Source: Psychroserpens burtonensis DSM 12212 (GTDB taxonomy: Bacteria; Bacteroidota; Bacteroidia; Flavobacteriales; Flavobacteriaceae). From it: DNA of 64,000 nt. The stretch lies in the NCBI RefSeq assembly GCF_000425305.1, contig NZ_AUDE01000023.1, positions 26,121-90,120 on the forward strand, given 5' to 3'. Below, piece after piece: positions 45,230 to 53,984 of the stretch; the stretch's first letter is position 1; the number at the start of each line of letters is the position of its first letter. The notes under the pieces are model-generated. The model made no database searches and was not told the origin of the DNA. It saw only the letters and a list, made by a program, of their open reading frames with translations. The position numbers and the translations under genes are program-made.

Positions 45230-46432
45230 TCATACAGTTTTAATTTGAGACCTTACTTGAGTTTCTTTGATGTCGGATAGTTTTCTGGTGTATTTTCTAC
45301 CGTTTAAAAATTTTCCTATAAAAGTGCCTCTAACGAGATAGTGGTAACTTGTAAAGCATATCACTCCAGTAGAAATTAATACTACTAAAAATTTCAAAGT
45401 GCCTGGAATTGCCCAATTCACTATAAAACCGGGAATGATAGCAGTAAGCGAGAGATGTATTAGGTATACCCAATAGGACGCATCAGAGATGTATCGCATT
45501 TTTGAAGAATGACGACTACCATAACGAATAAATAGACCTGTAACGCCAATAACAAAGCACCAAACCATGAGAGATTTAAGAAGGATAAGCCCTTCATAAC
45601 TAAAGGAGTTATTCATTAAAATGTATAGTAAAAATAACATAAGGCCTAATATAGTACTTAGCCAATCATAGTTAAGGAAGGTGTCTAATAAGTGCTTAGA
45701 TTTAAATAAAATCCACCCTATGATATAAAACACAAAGTAATAGATAAAGGTATTGAAATCGGGTGTAAGCGAATTTGATGTTGCCACTTCATAAGTCCCC
45801 ATTATGAAGTAAACCATAGCTGTAATGCTAGCAAAGATTACAATGCGTAATATGGATTTTTGAATAACCCAACTAAAGGCTTTGGAAATATAACTGGATA
45901 ACACAGGTAGTTTTTTAAATACTAAACCAAGACTTACCGAGACAAAAGTTATTATGGCTAAGTAATACAAAAACCATAGATGAAATGTAGCTTTTGGAAT
46001 TAGAACATCTAAACTAGAAAAATTAACAAGTGTCTCTGCTAATGCGTTTGAACTACCCGCAAAAATTAAACGGGTATAATCGAAAGTAAAAACGACGGTT
46101 GGCCAGAGTAAAAACAAAAATACTAGAAAGGGAAAAACAATTCTTGCTGTTCTGTTTTTAACCATTTTAAGGGGGTTTCGCTCGTAAAACAACATTGCTC
46201 CAAAAAAACCAGCCACTAAGAAAAAAGTTTGCATTCTAAAGGCATGGATAAAGACGACAATAACATCGTTAGAGAAGTGAGTTGCACTAGTATCTTTTAA
46301 AGACCAACTATTTCCATAATCTATTGTACCATAAGTTATAGCAGAATGTATTACTAAGCCTAACATCATCATTATAGCACGTAAGGAATCTAAAGAATGT
46401 ATGCGTTCTGTTTTGTGTGGCTGTGTTATCAT
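45230..46432 (-). CDS. Acyltransferase family 3 membrane protein (OafA/MdoC-like)
   Basis: 400 aa with about ten membrane helices. N-terminal RIHSLDSLRAIMMMLGLVIH has the family's RxxxLDxLRxxxxxxxxxxH with the proposed catalytic His, followed by FRMQTFFLVAGFFGAMLFY and WFLYYLAIIT. These proteins O-acylate surface glycans or related molecules from the cytoplasmic acyl-CoA pool. It is the third acyl-transfer-type protein in the block, besides MBOAT and the SGNH protein. Confidence 0.88.
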   Translation of the reverse strand: MITQPHKTERIHSLDSLRAIMMMLGLVIHSAITYGTIDYGNSWSLKDTSATHFSNDVIVVFIHAFRMQTFFLVAGFFGAMLFYERNPLKMVKNRTARIVFPFLVFLFLLWPTVVFTFDYTRLIFAGSSNALAETLVNFSSLDVLIPKATFHLWFLYYLAIITFVSVSLGLVFKKLPVLSSYISKAFSWVIQKSILRIVIFASITAMVYFIMGTYEVATSNSLTPDFNTFIYYFVFYIIGWILFKSKHLLDTFLNYDWLSTILGLMLFLLYILMNNSFSYEGLILLKSLMVWCFVIGVTGLFIRYGSRHSSKMRYISDASYWVYLIHLSLTAIIPGFIVNWAIPGTLKFLVVLISTGVICFTSYHYLVRGTFIGKFLNGRKYTRKLSDIKETQVRSQIKTV

Positions 46433-46496
46433 TTTGGTTGGTTTTTATTGCATATCAATCAAAGACTGTATATAGTTTTGAATTAAATGACATCAT

Positions 46497-47546
46497 TTAA
46501 AATGAGCCATTATCCACATCTTTTATGAATTTTATCAATCCAGAAAAGTAGGTTTCTGGGTCGTCAAATTGGGAACAATGGCTTCCGTTCGTAGTTACAC
46601 TTCTGCCGTTTTGCACCTCTGTAGCCATCCACTCCATATATTTTGGATCCATCGTATCGTATTTAGCTCCAAGCATTAAGGTAGGTGTTTTGATTTCTTT
46701 AAGTCTAGTAGACACATCCCAATTTTTTAGGGATGCATTACCTGTCATTCCAAACTCACTATGACCTTGCATATAAATATAAATATTTGGGTTTAGATGT
46801 TCGAAGGCTAAGTTGATTGATTTTGGCCATTCTTCTACAGGCTTTCTCAAAAGATGTTCTGTATAATAATGATTCATTAAAAGTTCGCTATACCTCGGAT
46901 TGTCAAAGTCGTTATTCGCCTCCATATCCATAATTTCTTTTAAAACTTCAGGATTCATTTGTGGACCTAAAACCTCATTGGCATATTTGGTGTATTCTGG
47001 AGCACTCGCCATCATATTTGAAATGATTAAACCTTTTAAATTATCTTGATATTTTAAGGCGTATTCCATTGCCAACATTCCGCCCCACGATTGACCGAGT
47101 AGGTAAAAGTTATCTTTGTTAAGATTTAAGGCTATACGTACTTGCTCTACTTCTTCCACAAAATGTTCGGTAGTCCAAAGTGTAGAATCGTTAGGTTTAT
47201 CGCTGTAATAGGAATCGAGTTGATCGTAGTAGATGTACTCAATTTCTTCATTAGGAAGATAGCCGTCAAAATTCTCAAATATTTCATGTGTTGCACCAGG
47301 ACCTCCATGAAGAAGCAATACACGCATTTTAGGGTTGTTACCCATACGTTTTGTATAGACGTTAAAAGTGCCTTTTGGTGTTTCAATAGGAATCATTTTG
47401 ATACCACCTGTATTTTGGTCATCACTATTTGAATAATAAAAATAAGAAGATTTAGTTTCCTTTTCTGCAGTTGTAGTATTGGTTTTGTCAGTGCAAGAAA
47501 AAAATAAACAAATGACTGCGACGCTTAGTATAATGTTAGTTTTCAT
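46497..47546 (-). CDS. Proline iminopeptidase-family alpha/beta hydrolase, lipoprotein
   Basis: 349 aa. The signal MKTNIILSVAVICLFFSC ends in a lipobox Cys18. LLLHGGPGATHE is the HGGPG oxyanion motif of the S33 family, GQSWGGMLAMEYAL carries the nucleophile Ser, LGAKYDTMDP the Asp, and NGSHCSQFDDP the His. S33 enzymes of this type remove N-terminal proline or other residues from peptides. It is probably anchored in the outer or inner membrane facing the periplasm. Confidence 0.88.
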   Translation of the reverse strand: MKTNIILSVAVICLFFSCTDKTNTTTAEKETKSSYFYYSNSDDQNTGGIKMIPIETPKGTFNVYTKRMGNNPKMRVLLLHGGPGATHEIFENFDGYLPNEEIEYIYYDQLDSYYSDKPNDSTLWTTEHFVEEVEQVRIALNLNKDNFYLLGQSWGGMLAMEYALKYQDNLKGLIISNMMASAPEYTKYANEVLGPQMNPEVLKEIMDMEANNDFDNPRYSELLMNHYYTEHLLRKPVEEWPKSINLAFEHLNPNIYIYMQGHSEFGMTGNASLKNWDVSTRLKEIKTPTLMLGAKYDTMDPKYMEWMATEVQNGRSVTTNGSHCSQFDDPETYFSGLIKFIKDVDNGSF

Positions 47547-47603
47547 AGTATTGTATTTAAAAAATTAATGAAAATTCAAAAGTGCCAAACAAGACCCTTC
47601 AGC

Positions 47604-49349
47604 TTATTCTTGTTTTCTAACAAAATAAACCTTTTTTATTTTTTCGTTTTCAATAGTATAAATCACTGTTGCGTCAATAAATTTATCGCCACGTTGCACG
47701 CGTTCTTGGTCAATGACGGTATTGCCTTGAACGATGCGATTTACTAATTCACAATGTAGGTTCGGCGTGTTTTCGAACATTTGAGAATAGTTTTGTCGCA
47801 TAGCTTCTTTTCCTTTTCCAAGTAACGTATCTGGAAAACCATACAATTCAACATCTTCGGCATAGGGTTCTAAAAAAGCTTCAATGTTTCTGAAGTTATA
47901 GCCATTTAATTGGCGTTGTACTAAAATCTCGGGTGTGTCCTGCACCAAGTCTTTCGGGTCAAAAACAACTCCTTTGTTAATGACTTTATTAATTTTAGTT
48001 AAATTTTCGAGATTTTGAATAGGGTTTTCATCCAATAAAATTAGGTTTGCTTTTTTACCAATAGCAATACTTCCAAACTGATTTTCTTTGTTTAAAATTT
48101 TTGCTCCATTGATGGTGGAAGCTACAAGAATTTGCCAATTACTCATGCCGCTTGCTTGCATAGCTTTTAATTCCGCTTGATAAGAAGATACGTGCAGCGT
48201 GCCTAAATTTCCGGCATCTGTTCCTGTAGCAATCGTTACACCCGCATCTAATAAGATTTTTAGGTTAACCCTACTTATGGAGTCCTCTCTTCTTAGACCT
48301 TCCAATCTTTCATTTGAATTGCCCATCGCTTTGTACCTATTCACCAATAACGTATCTGATAAATGCTTGAGATCAAGTAATGTTCCTAATTGAAAGGGAT
48401 TCGCAGTTTTTAAATCATAAGGTGAAAAGTTAAGATTCTGTCCAAAAGTGTTTGCATAGCCGCTGCTCACTATTAAAGTAGGGCAGAGCACCACCTTATT
48501 CTTTTTCATTAATTGTACAAAACCGGGTTTTAGGATTTCGTCATCAACGCTATGTACTAAAAAATCGGCTCCATTTTCTACAGCTAACTGGGCTGTTATG
48601 CGTTGAGTGGCATGAACAGCTATTTTTAAATTATTTTTATGTGCTTCATCAATAATAGCTTTAACAATCGGTAAATTTTTTCGAGCACTTTCTTCTACCG
48701 ATAATCCATCAGCACCAACGATATACCAGATTTTGATAAAATCAGGTTTATATGGCAACTGATCTTGTACAGATTTAATACCTTCTTCAATCGTTTGGGT
48801 TAATGCAAATGGTGAGTCATCAGGGAAATCTTTATAAATTTCAGGTTTGTAAGTAGTGGATAATGGGCCAGTCATATATATCGTTGGCGCAAAATATTTG
48901 TCTTCAAAGGTCTTACTTTTTTCTAGATAGTACAACGGAGATCCAACATCAAAAACGGTGGTGATCCCGTTTTTTAAATAGCGTCGTAATTTGTTTTCCA
49001 TTGTGGTTTTTGAAGTGGTAATTTCATCTCCATAAGGCACGAATTCTTGTAAATTAATAGCGTCTGGTCGTGTGTACAACCCACCGTTTTGGGAAAAGTG
49101 CATGTGTGCATCGGTTAATCCCGGTGCTAGATATTTTCCAGTACCGTCAATAGCGATTGCATTTTCTGGAACTTTTATATTTTTACTTGATTGGATATCA
49201 CTAATTAAATCATTTGTAATAACCACGGTTTGATTGGGAATCAATTTTTGGTTTTCAACATCTGTAATTGTGACGTTAGTAATATAGGTTTGTGAGGAAA
49301 TTGTTATAGAGAAAGCTAAGGCAATACTAGTAAGAAAAAATATTTTCAT
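47604..49349 (-). CDS. Secreted amidohydrolase fused to a SnoaL/NTF2-like domain
   Basis: 581 aa with a signal peptide (FFLTSIALAFSITISSQ). Residues about 20-450 form an imidazolonepropionase/prolidase-like amidohydrolase: YLAPGLTDAHMHFSQ (HxH metal ligands), VHATQRITAQLAVENGADFL, VHSVDDE, TGTDAGNLG (Asp ligand) and IGKKANLILLDENPIQNL. The last 120 residues (FLEPYAEDVELYGF to IKKVYFVRKQ) are an NTF2-like domain. The fusion of the two is unusual. A separate secreted SnoaL-like protein lies at 53985-54503. Confidence 0.88.
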   Translation of the reverse strand: MKIFFLTSIALAFSITISSQTYITNVTITDVENQKLIPNQTVVITNDLISDIQSSKNIKVPENAIAIDGTGKYLAPGLTDAHMHFSQNGGLYTRPDAINLQEFVPYGDEITTSKTTMENKLRRYLKNGITTVFDVGSPLYYLEKSKTFEDKYFAPTIYMTGPLSTTYKPEIYKDFPDDSPFALTQTIEEGIKSVQDQLPYKPDFIKIWYIVGADGLSVEESARKNLPIVKAIIDEAHKNNLKIAVHATQRITAQLAVENGADFLVHSVDDEILKPGFVQLMKKNKVVLCPTLIVSSGYANTFGQNLNFSPYDLKTANPFQLGTLLDLKHLSDTLLVNRYKAMGNSNERLEGLRREDSISRVNLKILLDAGVTIATGTDAGNLGTLHVSSYQAELKAMQASGMSNWQILVASTINGAKILNKENQFGSIAIGKKANLILLDENPIQNLENLTKINKVINKGVVFDPKDLVQDTPEILVQRQLNGYNFRNIEAFLEPYAEDVELYGFPDTLLGKGKEAMRQNYSQMFENTPNLHCELVNRIVQGNTVIDQERVQRGDKFIDATVIYTIENEKIKKVYFVRKQE

Positions 49350-49418
49350 GTTTCTGTGTTTTGGACGATTAGTCTTTTTTATAGGGTTGGGCCCTTGTCT
49401 TTGTAACTATTAATTTGG

Positions 49419-49940
49419 TTATTTAGATTTATGTACTTCTAGCTCTATCTCAATCATAAACTCAGGTAGTGCTAACTCCTTAATACCAAGCCAAGATCCA
49501 GTCGGAAATTGCTTTTTATAGATTTCAGTTCTATATCCAGCAAATTCTAAGAATTTAGGCATGTCTGTAGTGAATATGTTTTCTACAACGACGTCATCAA
49601 ATGTACAGCCATAATGCTTTAATACTTTATCTAAATCTGCATAACAGTTTTTCATCTGTTGTTTAAAATTACTAACAGCAGTTGGATTGCCTTCATCATC
49701 CATGCTTACAGCGCCAGATATTTTAATAGAATTGCCAATTTTTACGGCATGAGAGTAGCCATAAGCCTTTTCAACTTCTGGTCGAAGTAAAAAGTATTCT
49801 GGTGTTTCGTCAACTTTTCTGTGTTCAATAATCTCAGATTTTTCTATTACAGTCTCTGTTTTGGCTTTTTCGTCGCAATTGGATAGTGAAGCAGCGACAA
49901 AAAAGACGAGTAGTGTCGTTGAAATTTTTGATGTGTTCAT
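49419..49940 (-). CDS. RidA-family lipoprotein
   Basis: 173 aa. MNTSKISTTLLVFFVAASLSN then Cys22 is a lipoprotein signal; the YjgF/YER057c/UK114 fold follows: YSHAVKIGNSIKISGAVSMD, FKQQMKNCYADLDKVLKHYG, DVVVENIFTTDMPKF and LPEFMIEIELEVHK. The deaminase Arg of true RidA is not evident. It lies between the amidohydrolase and the TerB-like copy B and could act on a shared small metabolite, but that is inference. Confidence 0.85.
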   Translation of the reverse strand: MNTSKISTTLLVFFVAASLSNCDEKAKTETVIEKSEIIEHRKVDETPEYFLLRPEVEKAYGYSHAVKIGNSIKISGAVSMDDEGNPTAVSNFKQQMKNCYADLDKVLKHYGCTFDDVVVENIFTTDMPKFLEFAGYRTEIYKKQFPTGSWLGIKELALPEFMIEIELEVHKSK

Positions 49941-49975
49941 TTCGATGAGTTTTAATGGTTACTGATTTTAATGTT

Positions 49976-50311
49976 TTAGTATAAAATATTATTAAATACT
50001 TTTTCTAAGTAGCGTTCTTTCATTACAAATTTTTTGTCTGAATGAAATACATCAAGAATTTCCTGCTTTAGTTCATCTAATTCTTTTGGTGCGTATTCGT
50101 GATGATTAACAGCATCTTCTATTTTTTCAAAACAACCGTTTTCTTCGTCGCAACAAAATTCATTGTACAATTTATTAAAAGTTGCTTCATCTGTTTTAGA
50201 TTTTATTAGAGCGATTTCTTCCTCAGATTCTTCGTTGTCAATTTTTGCACAGAGCAACAGGATATAAATTTTGAGATCTGCTTTAGACCAATTAGCCATT
50301 TTGTTTTTCAT
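49976..50311 (-). CDS. Small helical protein, possibly TerB-like, copy B
   Basis: 111 aa, co-linear with copy A at 20984-21319 and about 77% identical by eye without gaps; the differences are mostly conservative. WSKADLKIYILLLCAKID, NEFCCDEENGCFEKIEDAVN, ERYLEKVFNNILY. The DNA after the stop also matches (TAGTATAAAATATTAT), so the duplication included flanking sequence. It begins 10 bases after the epimerase stop. Confidence 0.72.
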   Translation of the reverse strand: MKNKMANWSKADLKIYILLLCAKIDNEESEEEIALIKSKTDEATFNKLYNEFCCDEENGCFEKIEDAVNHHEYAPKELDELKQEILDVFHSDKKFVMKERYLEKVFNNILY

Positions 50312-50321
50312 GGTTTAATTA

Positions 50322-51260
50322 TTATGAGTTATACTGGTCTAAAGTTTCATGTACCGATTGAAACGTTATTCCCAATTCTCGCTCTGCTAACTTATTTTGA
50401 TAGATCACTTTTGCTTGATTTTTTGGTGCTTTGTTATTGAGCATTAAGTTCACATCAGATACTGGATAGGTTTCACTAGATAATAAGTAATTTTTACCGT
50501 GTAAGCCCGAAATGTTGGCTGCTTTATAAACACTATGTGCAACATCATTTACGTTAACGATCGCCATCTCTGCATCAGTATCATAAAGCATTTGTACAAA
50601 CGGATTGGGTGCAAGCTTGTTTTTTATTAAAAACTGCAAACCTGTAGAAACAGAATCTTCTCTTTTTGACAAGGACTTTCCAAAAACGGCAACTGGGGAT
50701 ACGCTCGTAATTTCAACATTAAGTTTCGGATGCTGACTTATAAAAGTATTTACCGTTTCATTAGCTATAAATTTCGCTTGTGCATACGGATGACTTTCTT
50801 CGCTCGTAAAAGGTGTGTCGTTTTCACTAAAATGATCACTTGGTTCTTTTTCACCAGGAGGTAAGGGGAAATTTGTATTATAAGCAGCGACAGAAGCAAT
50901 TAAAACCACCTTTTTAACTTTTGGCGCATTGTGGACAACGTCCAAAAAGTTCTCTGTTCCTTTTATAGTTGGATCGAATAAATCGCGCTTTGGATCTTCA
51001 ACATCTAACTGAAACGGTGTACCACCATGGATAACGATATCACAATCGTCAACAAAGGTTTTTAGCTGTGCTTTGTTTTCAATATTAAGCTCGCTAATGG
51101 TTAAGTGATTGGCATTATCGAGTTGTTTTAAATGTTGGTATTTCTCTTCTTTAGAAAGGTCGGTTGCAGATACTTTGACCTCAAATCCATTGTCTAAAAA
51201 TTGTTTGGTAATATAGCTTCCTATAAAGCCCGAACCACCAATTACACCTACTTTTTTCAT
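50322..51260 (-). CDS. NAD(P)-dependent epimerase/dehydratase-family (extended SDR) protein
   Basis: 312 aa. N-terminal GVIGGSGFIGSYI (GxxGFIG), DIVIHGGTPFQLDVEDP, LIASVAAYNTN, and YAQAKFIANE as the YxxxK active site. Similar to dihydroflavonol reductase/cinnamoyl-CoA reductase-like members. The real substrate is unknown. It is the first large gene after the operator at 51920-51967. Confidence 0.85.
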   Translation of the reverse strand: MKKVGVIGGSGFIGSYITKQFLDNGFEVKVSATDLSKEEKYQHLKQLDNANHLTISELNIENKAQLKTFVDDCDIVIHGGTPFQLDVEDPKRDLFDPTIKGTENFLDVVHNAPKVKKVVLIASVAAYNTNFPLPPGEKEPSDHFSENDTPFTSEESHPYAQAKFIANETVNTFISQHPKLNVEITSVSPVAVFGKSLSKREDSVSTGLQFLIKNKLAPNPFVQMLYDTDAEMAIVNVNDVAHSVYKAANISGLHGKNYLLSSETYPVSDVNLMLNNKAPKNQAKVIYQNKLAERELGITFQSVHETLDQYNS

Positions 51261-51420
51261 GATTTATTGATTTTAAATTGTTTTATATAACTCTTGTTAT
51301 CTGTGTAAAGCCAACACTCTAATGGTTTTTTGTGTGATACAATATTCTTAATATTTAACATCAAATACTTAGAGTAAAATGGCGACCACGTTTAATCTTA
51401 ATTATTGGTTTTGGATAAAC

Positions 51421-51543
51421 TCACTTTCTGTATATCTCAACGTTGCTTAAGATCAAATTATCCGAATTGCTGTCATCTATATTTTTTAATTTAATTGGCT
51501 GATTAAAATCAAAGGAACACTTACCATTTAAATCCAATTGCAT
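51421..51543 (-). CDS. Small 40-aa ORF
   Basis: ATG at 51541-51543, TGA at 51421-51423: MQLDLNGKCSFDFNQPIKLK and then NIDDSNSDNLILSNVEIYRK. The ATG lies immediately after the stop of the 78-aa ORF upstream. It has ordered-looking beta-type composition but no recognised family; it may be the displaced end of a decaying gene. Confidence 0.3.
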   Translation of the reverse strand: MQLDLNGKCSFDFNQPIKLKNIDDSNSDNLILSNVEIYRK

Positions 51544-51544
51544 T

Positions 51545-51781
51545 TTAAGCAACGTCTTTCGTTCGCCGTGAAGACATCGCTTGATTTAAGGCCTCTGGCG
51601 AATCAAAAGTTTGATAGAATGGCAGTGTCTCGTAAAAACCCTTCAAAAACCGGTTAATAGCGTAAGGTTTTAGATCAACAGATATTCTCGTTTTCTTGTA
51701 AAGTAATTCAATGTGAGCAGTATAATGTGCTTTGAGTTTTTTTACTTCTTTAGGTTGAGGACACATTGCAATTAAATTCAT
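51545..51781 (-). CDS. Hypothetical 78-aa protein at the head of the 51.8-kb unit
   Basis: MNLIAMCPQPKEVKKLKAHY, YKKTRISVDLKPYAINRFLK, FYETLPFYQTFDSPEALNQA. Basic, no signal peptide, no family recognised. It is the first ORF after the palindromic operator and promoter at 51920-51967, with a leader of about 130 bases. Could be a fragment of a larger gene, since this stretch contains other remnants. Confidence 0.45.
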   Translation of the reverse strand: MNLIAMCPQPKEVKKLKAHYTAHIELLYKKTRISVDLKPYAINRFLKGFYETLPFYQTFDSPEALNQAMSSRRTKDVA

Positions 51782-51919
51782 TATGTATTGAAATTTTTAA
51801 ATTCCCCATACTTTAATGGGTTTTTAGAATCTCCGTTTATCAAACTGTTTTCTAATAGTCTTCTTATAGATTAACAAACTTTTAAAATGTATACTTAAAA
51901 GATTGTTTTTCAATAGTCT

Positions 51920-51967
51920 CAAAGTTACATTTGTAATTAGGAATTGTCAACCACATCTTCATGTGAT
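51920..51967 (-). promoter_or_regulatory. Palindromic operator joined to a Bacteroidota promoter (site 2)
   Basis: CCACAT-CTTC-ATGTGA (51951-51966), then on the minus strand TTG (51948-51950), 20 bases, and TAACTTTG (51920-51927), a perfect -7 box. The surroundings GTCAACCACAT and GTGATATTA match site 1 and site 3 beyond the palindrome. It drives toward the 78-aa ORF and the epimerase operon. Confidence 0.78.
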
Positions 51968-52398
51968 ATTAAGCTGTTAATTTTGTGCATATTAATAGAT
52001 TTACTTTTTCAAATCAAAATTGCTTAGCAATAACATAAAGAGTTTAATTATCTGCATTGCTCTTTAAAGGGAGACTCTTTTTGTTAGTGTTTTTCACAGA
52101 GCACCTTGTTGTATTTTCGTTATTTCTTTAAACTTTATTTTGAATCGTTTTATCAGGTATCCAATTCAAAGATGATTTGAACAGATGTAGATCATTTATC
52201 ATCGTCATCATTAATAGTATTCCATTCCATCTATTTTGCATCAGTCATTTGAGGTAAAAAAATCGATAAATGCTGGTACATTTAGATTATAGAACTTTTA
52301 ATATTTGATCTACTATGAGTCACGTTGGTGTTTTTAATATGGCTATAAAAATACCATCTTGTTGCTTTTGAATGTGGATAGATAGAGTGAACATCAAC

Positions 52399-52530
52399 TT
52401 AATTATCAGTAGATATTTCAGTAGTAATGAAGCTTGGTTCTAAGACGGAAACTCGAATGTTAAATGTTTTGTCTTCTTGTGCCAAAGCCAAACTAAGAGC
52501 TTCAAGAGCCTATTTGCTTTCATCAACACA
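52399..52530 (-). pseudogene. Remnant of an SDR oxidoreductase gene
   Basis: Reading down from 52530 the frame gives CVDESK-stop-ALEALSLALAQE, then RVSVLEPSFITTEIS and a stop. This matches the active-site helix and following strand of classical SDRs (YxxSKFALEGLSxxLAxE ... VxVxEPGFxxT), with the Phe after SK changed to TAG and the catalytic Tyr changed to Cys. Nothing convincing of the Rossmann part remains. Confidence 0.7.
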
Positions 52531-52692
52531 GTGCAGTCTGAAACCCTTCGCTATATCTATGAAATAATTATAGCCATTTAACTTTTTAAACTGACTTTCT
52601 GGTATTTTTATGAATTTTTCCTTACGTGTTTTAAATTGCTAAAAAGAGTTCATAGGCTTTATGTTTTGGTTTTTTAATATGATAATCAAGCT

Positions 52693-53355
52693 TCATTCTT
52701 TGTTTTTATGTATTAAACTGGATACAACGACTTCTTTGTTATAGGGTAATGTTGACGCTTCAAATTCATCGCGAAACTCTTTTCCAATGCTATCACATGC
52801 ATTGGTTACTAAATCAATATAAGATTGGTGGAGAACGCTGGTGTTCTCTTCTTGATAGTCGTAGGTGTGATCTTGTTTTGCTTTGTAGACAAATACACTC
52901 CCACCTTTAAATGAGAGCTCTTCGACTTTATCAGTCACATCTATTCTTTCATAACCAAATTCACGCTTGTCAAGTTGAACTAATTCTTCAGGTGTTACAA
53001 AGAATAGCATACAATTTATCTTTTTATTTTCAGCCGCCATGATATTTAATGCGCGTATATTATTAAAAGGGAGTGTATCGTTCCCCCGTAAACAAAACCA
53101 CTCTGCAGAACTATTTTTCATTGAAGTGTGCCAATTCCATTCTCTGTTATAGTCTTTTAGATAAACATGATAGACCGAATCTTGATACGTTCTTTTTAAT
53201 GTCCTTTCCATACTAGTTTTAGACATCAAGGATCCATAACCAATGATGCCTATTTTACCATCTTCAATAGTGATCGTTGTATTATTTTGAGTTTTATTAC
53301 AGCTAAATAAAAGCACTGTTAGTAAAATTATAATAATGGATTGAATTGATTTCAT
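52693..53355 (-). CDS. Gamma-glutamylcyclotransferase-like lipoprotein
   Basis: 220 aa. Signal peptide IIIILLTVLLFSC with lipobox Cys19. The fold's entry motif is GIIGYGSLMS (YGSL), followed by YLKDYNREWNWHT and MLFFVTPEELVQLDKREFGY, where the Glu before the YERIDV strand is placed like the catalytic Glu of GGCT/AIG2-like proteins. The substrate is unknown. It sits between two decayed genes. Confidence 0.75.
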   Translation of the reverse strand: MKSIQSIIIILLTVLLFSCNKTQNNTTITIEDGKIGIIGYGSLMSKTSMERTLKRTYQDSVYHVYLKDYNREWNWHTSMKNSSAEWFCLRGNDTLPFNNIRALNIMAAENKKINCMLFFVTPEELVQLDKREFGYERIDVTDKVEELSFKGGSVFVYKAKQDHTYDYQEENTSVLHQSYIDLVTNACDSIGKEFRDEFEASTLPYNKEVVVSSLIHKNKE

Positions 53356-53373
53356 AGTGTTTTTATTTAATTA

Positions 53374-53780
53374 TTATGTGATGCTTTTAATGATGTCATA
53401 ATCACTTTCAAACATGTTTAAGATTTTTGAAGATAAATTCATTTCTGTTTGTTCAACTCCACAAGCCCTTAATGTTTTGGCATATCCTGTGCTTTTTTAT
53501 CTTCCCAAAAAGCAATTTTGGTAAACCCAATATCAAACACTTCATCTTTATGGTTAAAGGTTTGTCTATGATAGCCCCAAGTGTCATCCCAGCCTTCTAA
53601 AACTGGCGTGATATTAAATGTAGTCCATCGCTTTAAAGGTTTTTTAAAGATGAATTTTGTGAACGAATGACTGCAAACAATCTTTTTTTAATAGTATGGT
53701 TGTAAAGTTTAGATCTGAAAAGCACTTCAAATCTTATGAAATCCATGTGATAGAAATATTTAGAATTCGCCATATACATC
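53374..53780 (-). pseudogene. Remnant of an acyl-CoA thioesterase (4HBT_2/THEM6-like)
   Basis: Three frames joined by frameshifts give a continuous hot-dog thioesterase: DVYMANSKYFYHMDFIRFEV and FAVIRSQNSS, then FKKPLKRWTTFNITPVLEGW and IGFTKIAFWEDKKAQDMPK, then LRACGVEQTEMNLSSKILNM with a stop at 53374. The N-terminal residues upstream of 53780 are not clearly readable. The break points are near 53655 and 53480. Region 53781-53984 shows nothing further. Confidence 0.75.
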
Positions 53781-53984
53781 AGGGAATCACAGCTAGAATG
53801 CTAACCCTTCTATGACGTATGAGGTCTGCTTGTAATGCTGCTTATTTCCATAAATATCTTGAACTTATAAAAAGGTGCATCATTTGTAACCAATAGTATA
53901 TCATAATAGACATGGGTTAAACACAAAAGACAATACCGATCCATATCTAATGGGTTTTTAGTATTGCCTTTTGATTTTGGTTAT

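Larger units (their letters stand above)
51782..52692. other. Gene-poor stretch with decayed sequence
   Basis: About 910 bases with frequent stops on both strands. It holds the operator/promoter at 51920-51967 and the SDR remnant at 52399-52530. In 51970-52390 and 52535-52690 I see no recognisable product. Confidence 0.5.
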
